From NCBI GenBank assembly GCA_030141605.1, contig JAQGDQ010001539.1:1-35679 (forward strand): DNA of 35,679 nt, in the 5' to 3' direction. A program made the position numbers and the translations under genes. Shown here piece after piece: positions 34,364-35,679 of this stretch. The stretch is from Tubiluchus corallicola (Eukaryota; Priapulida; Priapulimorpha; Priapulimorphida; Tubiluchidae). Position 1 is the stretch's first letter. Every line of letters starts with the position of its first letter. Under the pieces are notes generated by a model. The model was given only the letters and a program-made list of their open reading frames with translations. It ran no database searches and was not told the DNA's origin.

Positions 34364-34464
34364 TACATATATCGATTGTACATTGCTCTAAGATATATGA
34401 AACTTGAAACGTTAATGTGTTCTACGATAATAATTGTAATTAAAGTACTTTAGTTTTAAATTTT
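34364..34464 (+). repeat. Direct repeat, copy 2
   Basis: Second copy of the intron 5 segment, immediately beyond the first inverted-repeat arm. It contains ATTAAA (34440-34445), a possible variant poly(A) signal for the plus-strand gene. Confidence 0.75.
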
Positions 34465-35019
34465 TGTTCATAAACTCTCATAAAAGCGAGTTTTTTCAAA
34501 GATCATAACAAATTGTCATAAATTAGTGCATAATTATGTAAAAAAAGATCAGGTCACTATTTTATAGAAAATATACATGTTGTCAGTGATCGTGCAATTT
34601 TTATTGTGTGTTGATTTTGTTTTTCTAATGTATAATGATAGTACTCAATTTTAGATAATATGAAAAGGAAATATTCATGGACATTTTTATAATTATGACA
34701 GTTTTTTATTGCATAGACCTTGATTTATTTTTATGATATGCGTAAAAGGTTCTCGACATTGATCGTAGGTCCGCCTAAGAATAAATTTTGCATCAAAATT
34801 ATTATTGTAATTATTAAACAAGAAGCGTTTTTATTAAAAAATAATTTTTTGTTTAGTGATATTGTTCGATTCAACAGCAGCATATGATGGTCCCTGATAA
34901 CTTTGATTTTCCGCATTTTATAATTTCAGACACGTTTACAGCATGAATACATGTCTTACAGTTTTACATGAAGAAAGTTTGTGGGCACCTTACCAATTGT
35001 TTCATGTCACGATTTTCTT
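34465..35019. other. Spacer between inverted repeat arms
   Basis: Very AT-rich, no gene recognised. AATAAA occurs at about 34781 on the plus strand. With the direct repeat it forms the central part of the palindrome-like structure. Confidence 0.5.
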
Positions 35020-35679
35020 AACATTTTTAAAATACTTTATATATGAACGCTTAAAGAACACTTTATACATTATAATTACTGATACAAACATTAAAGCCGT
35101 AAATCAAGGTTGTTCACATAACATCACAATTAGTTCAAAAAGAAAATGTGACGTACAAAGTAAAACAAAGCCTGGAGACATGTTTGCAGCCAAAGTATTT
35201 TTGTGTACGAGGATGAATACAATTTACCTTATTTAAATTTGTTGTATGTAGAGCTTGTACACTAAATCCATCCTATAGGCCAATTGTCAAGTTACTTATA
35301 AAGAACTTTAATGCATTAAAAATTTGAAACTTGAAAATTACGATGCTCACAAAAAACCTGTACAACATCCATTTACCCCGAAAATAGATGATTGCCAGGA
35401 ATACGTGTAGACCGATTATTATTAAACATTTTACACTTTATAACAATGAACAACAATAGATCTCATTCTAAAATAAGTGAGCAGTATCGCCATGTATCTG
35501 TTCTACATTGATAGTTCTCCTTTCTTCAACGTGATGCTCTGTTGTAGTTGACTCTGCGCTGTCGCCACCTGGTGTTAACCGTTTAGTTGAAGTAATGGTG
35601 ATGGTACGTTCTTCATGCACAGGTTTAGCCGTGGAGCTTATGGTTATGTGACTGACTTGACTTCTTGCTGGTACAACCT
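35020..35679 (-). repeat. Inverted repeat arm 2, runs off the window
   Basis: Reverse complement of arm 1. The window ends at the base matching the acceptor AG (33665), so the full arm length is unknown. Confidence 0.9.
35468..35677 (-). CDS. Inverted copy of the PDZ gene terminal exon, longer C-terminus
   Basis: On the minus strand an AG at 35679-35678 is followed by the same VVPARSQVSHITI frame. Here the frame continues past PGGDSAE with STTTEHHVEERRTINVEQ and ends HLF-TAG, giving 69 residues. The extra part has the same basic/acidic Thr-Ile style (EERRTINV echoes EERTITIT), which suggests it is the original end. It could be the last exon of a convergent paralogue outside the window, an isolated exon copy, or an assembly duplication. 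Confidence 0.65.
   Translation of the reverse strand, partial: VVPARSQVSHITISSTAKPVHEERTITITSTKRLTPGGDSAESTTTEHHVEERRTINVEQIHGDTAHLF

Overview
This is an AT-rich, intron-rich window from an invertebrate animal nuclear genome. Supporting signs are GT-AG introns, kilobase-scale introns, TATA boxes, microsatellites, MITE-like repeats, a secreted Gly/Tyr/His-rich structural-type protein family and a metazoan PDZ protein. The phylum cannot be fixed from the sequence alone. No rRNA, tRNA, CRISPR or bacterial-type operon was seen.

Left part (1-7126): a small cluster of one secreted Gly/Tyr/His-rich protein gene in three copies. Copy A (minus, 501 to the window edge) and copy C (minus, 5934-5213) sit in a direct duplication: 1-1693 matches 5465-7126. 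Copy B (plus, 1907-2431) is inverted and head-to-head with A. It lacks the TATA/leader segment of A and C and carries a one-base frameshift. Each gene has a 48-nt exon encoding the signal peptide core, a short intron and one exon with GHGGGYGG-type repeats around a cationic aromatic block. Between B and C lie a dispersed repeat (about 3833-4225) and a Tc1/mariner-type MITE with TA target duplication (4498-4971).

Middle-left (7127-13390): no credible gene. It holds a long pyrimidine tract, a pentanucleotide array with sharply zoned variants, a long GA tract and a fold-back element built from AACTCGC motifs.

Right part (about 13400-33795): one multi-exon plus-strand gene spanning about 20 kb. 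The reconstructed protein of about 1119 residues has a signal peptide, a very short ectodomain, one transmembrane helix with a GxxxGxxxG face, a Lys-rich juxtamembrane linker, a PDZ domain most like the AHNAK/periaxin class, and a long disordered tail with a Lys/Glu-rich block and three poly-Ser tracts. Exon phases join cleanly throughout (1, 0, 0, 1, 0). Its introns carry two more copies of the dispersed repeat bracketing exon 2, an inverted repeat, a TA microsatellite and a GTCAGT-rich stretch.

Right edge (33665-35679): the terminal exon and its 3' flank are repeated in inverted orientation and run off the window. The coding segments are identical except for one base, which decides whether the protein ends early or continues for 27 more residues. 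This may be the last exon of a convergent paralogue, or an assembly artefact. Both window ends therefore show inverted duplications in which one copy carries a single-base frameshift, which is the main biological or technical puzzle here.
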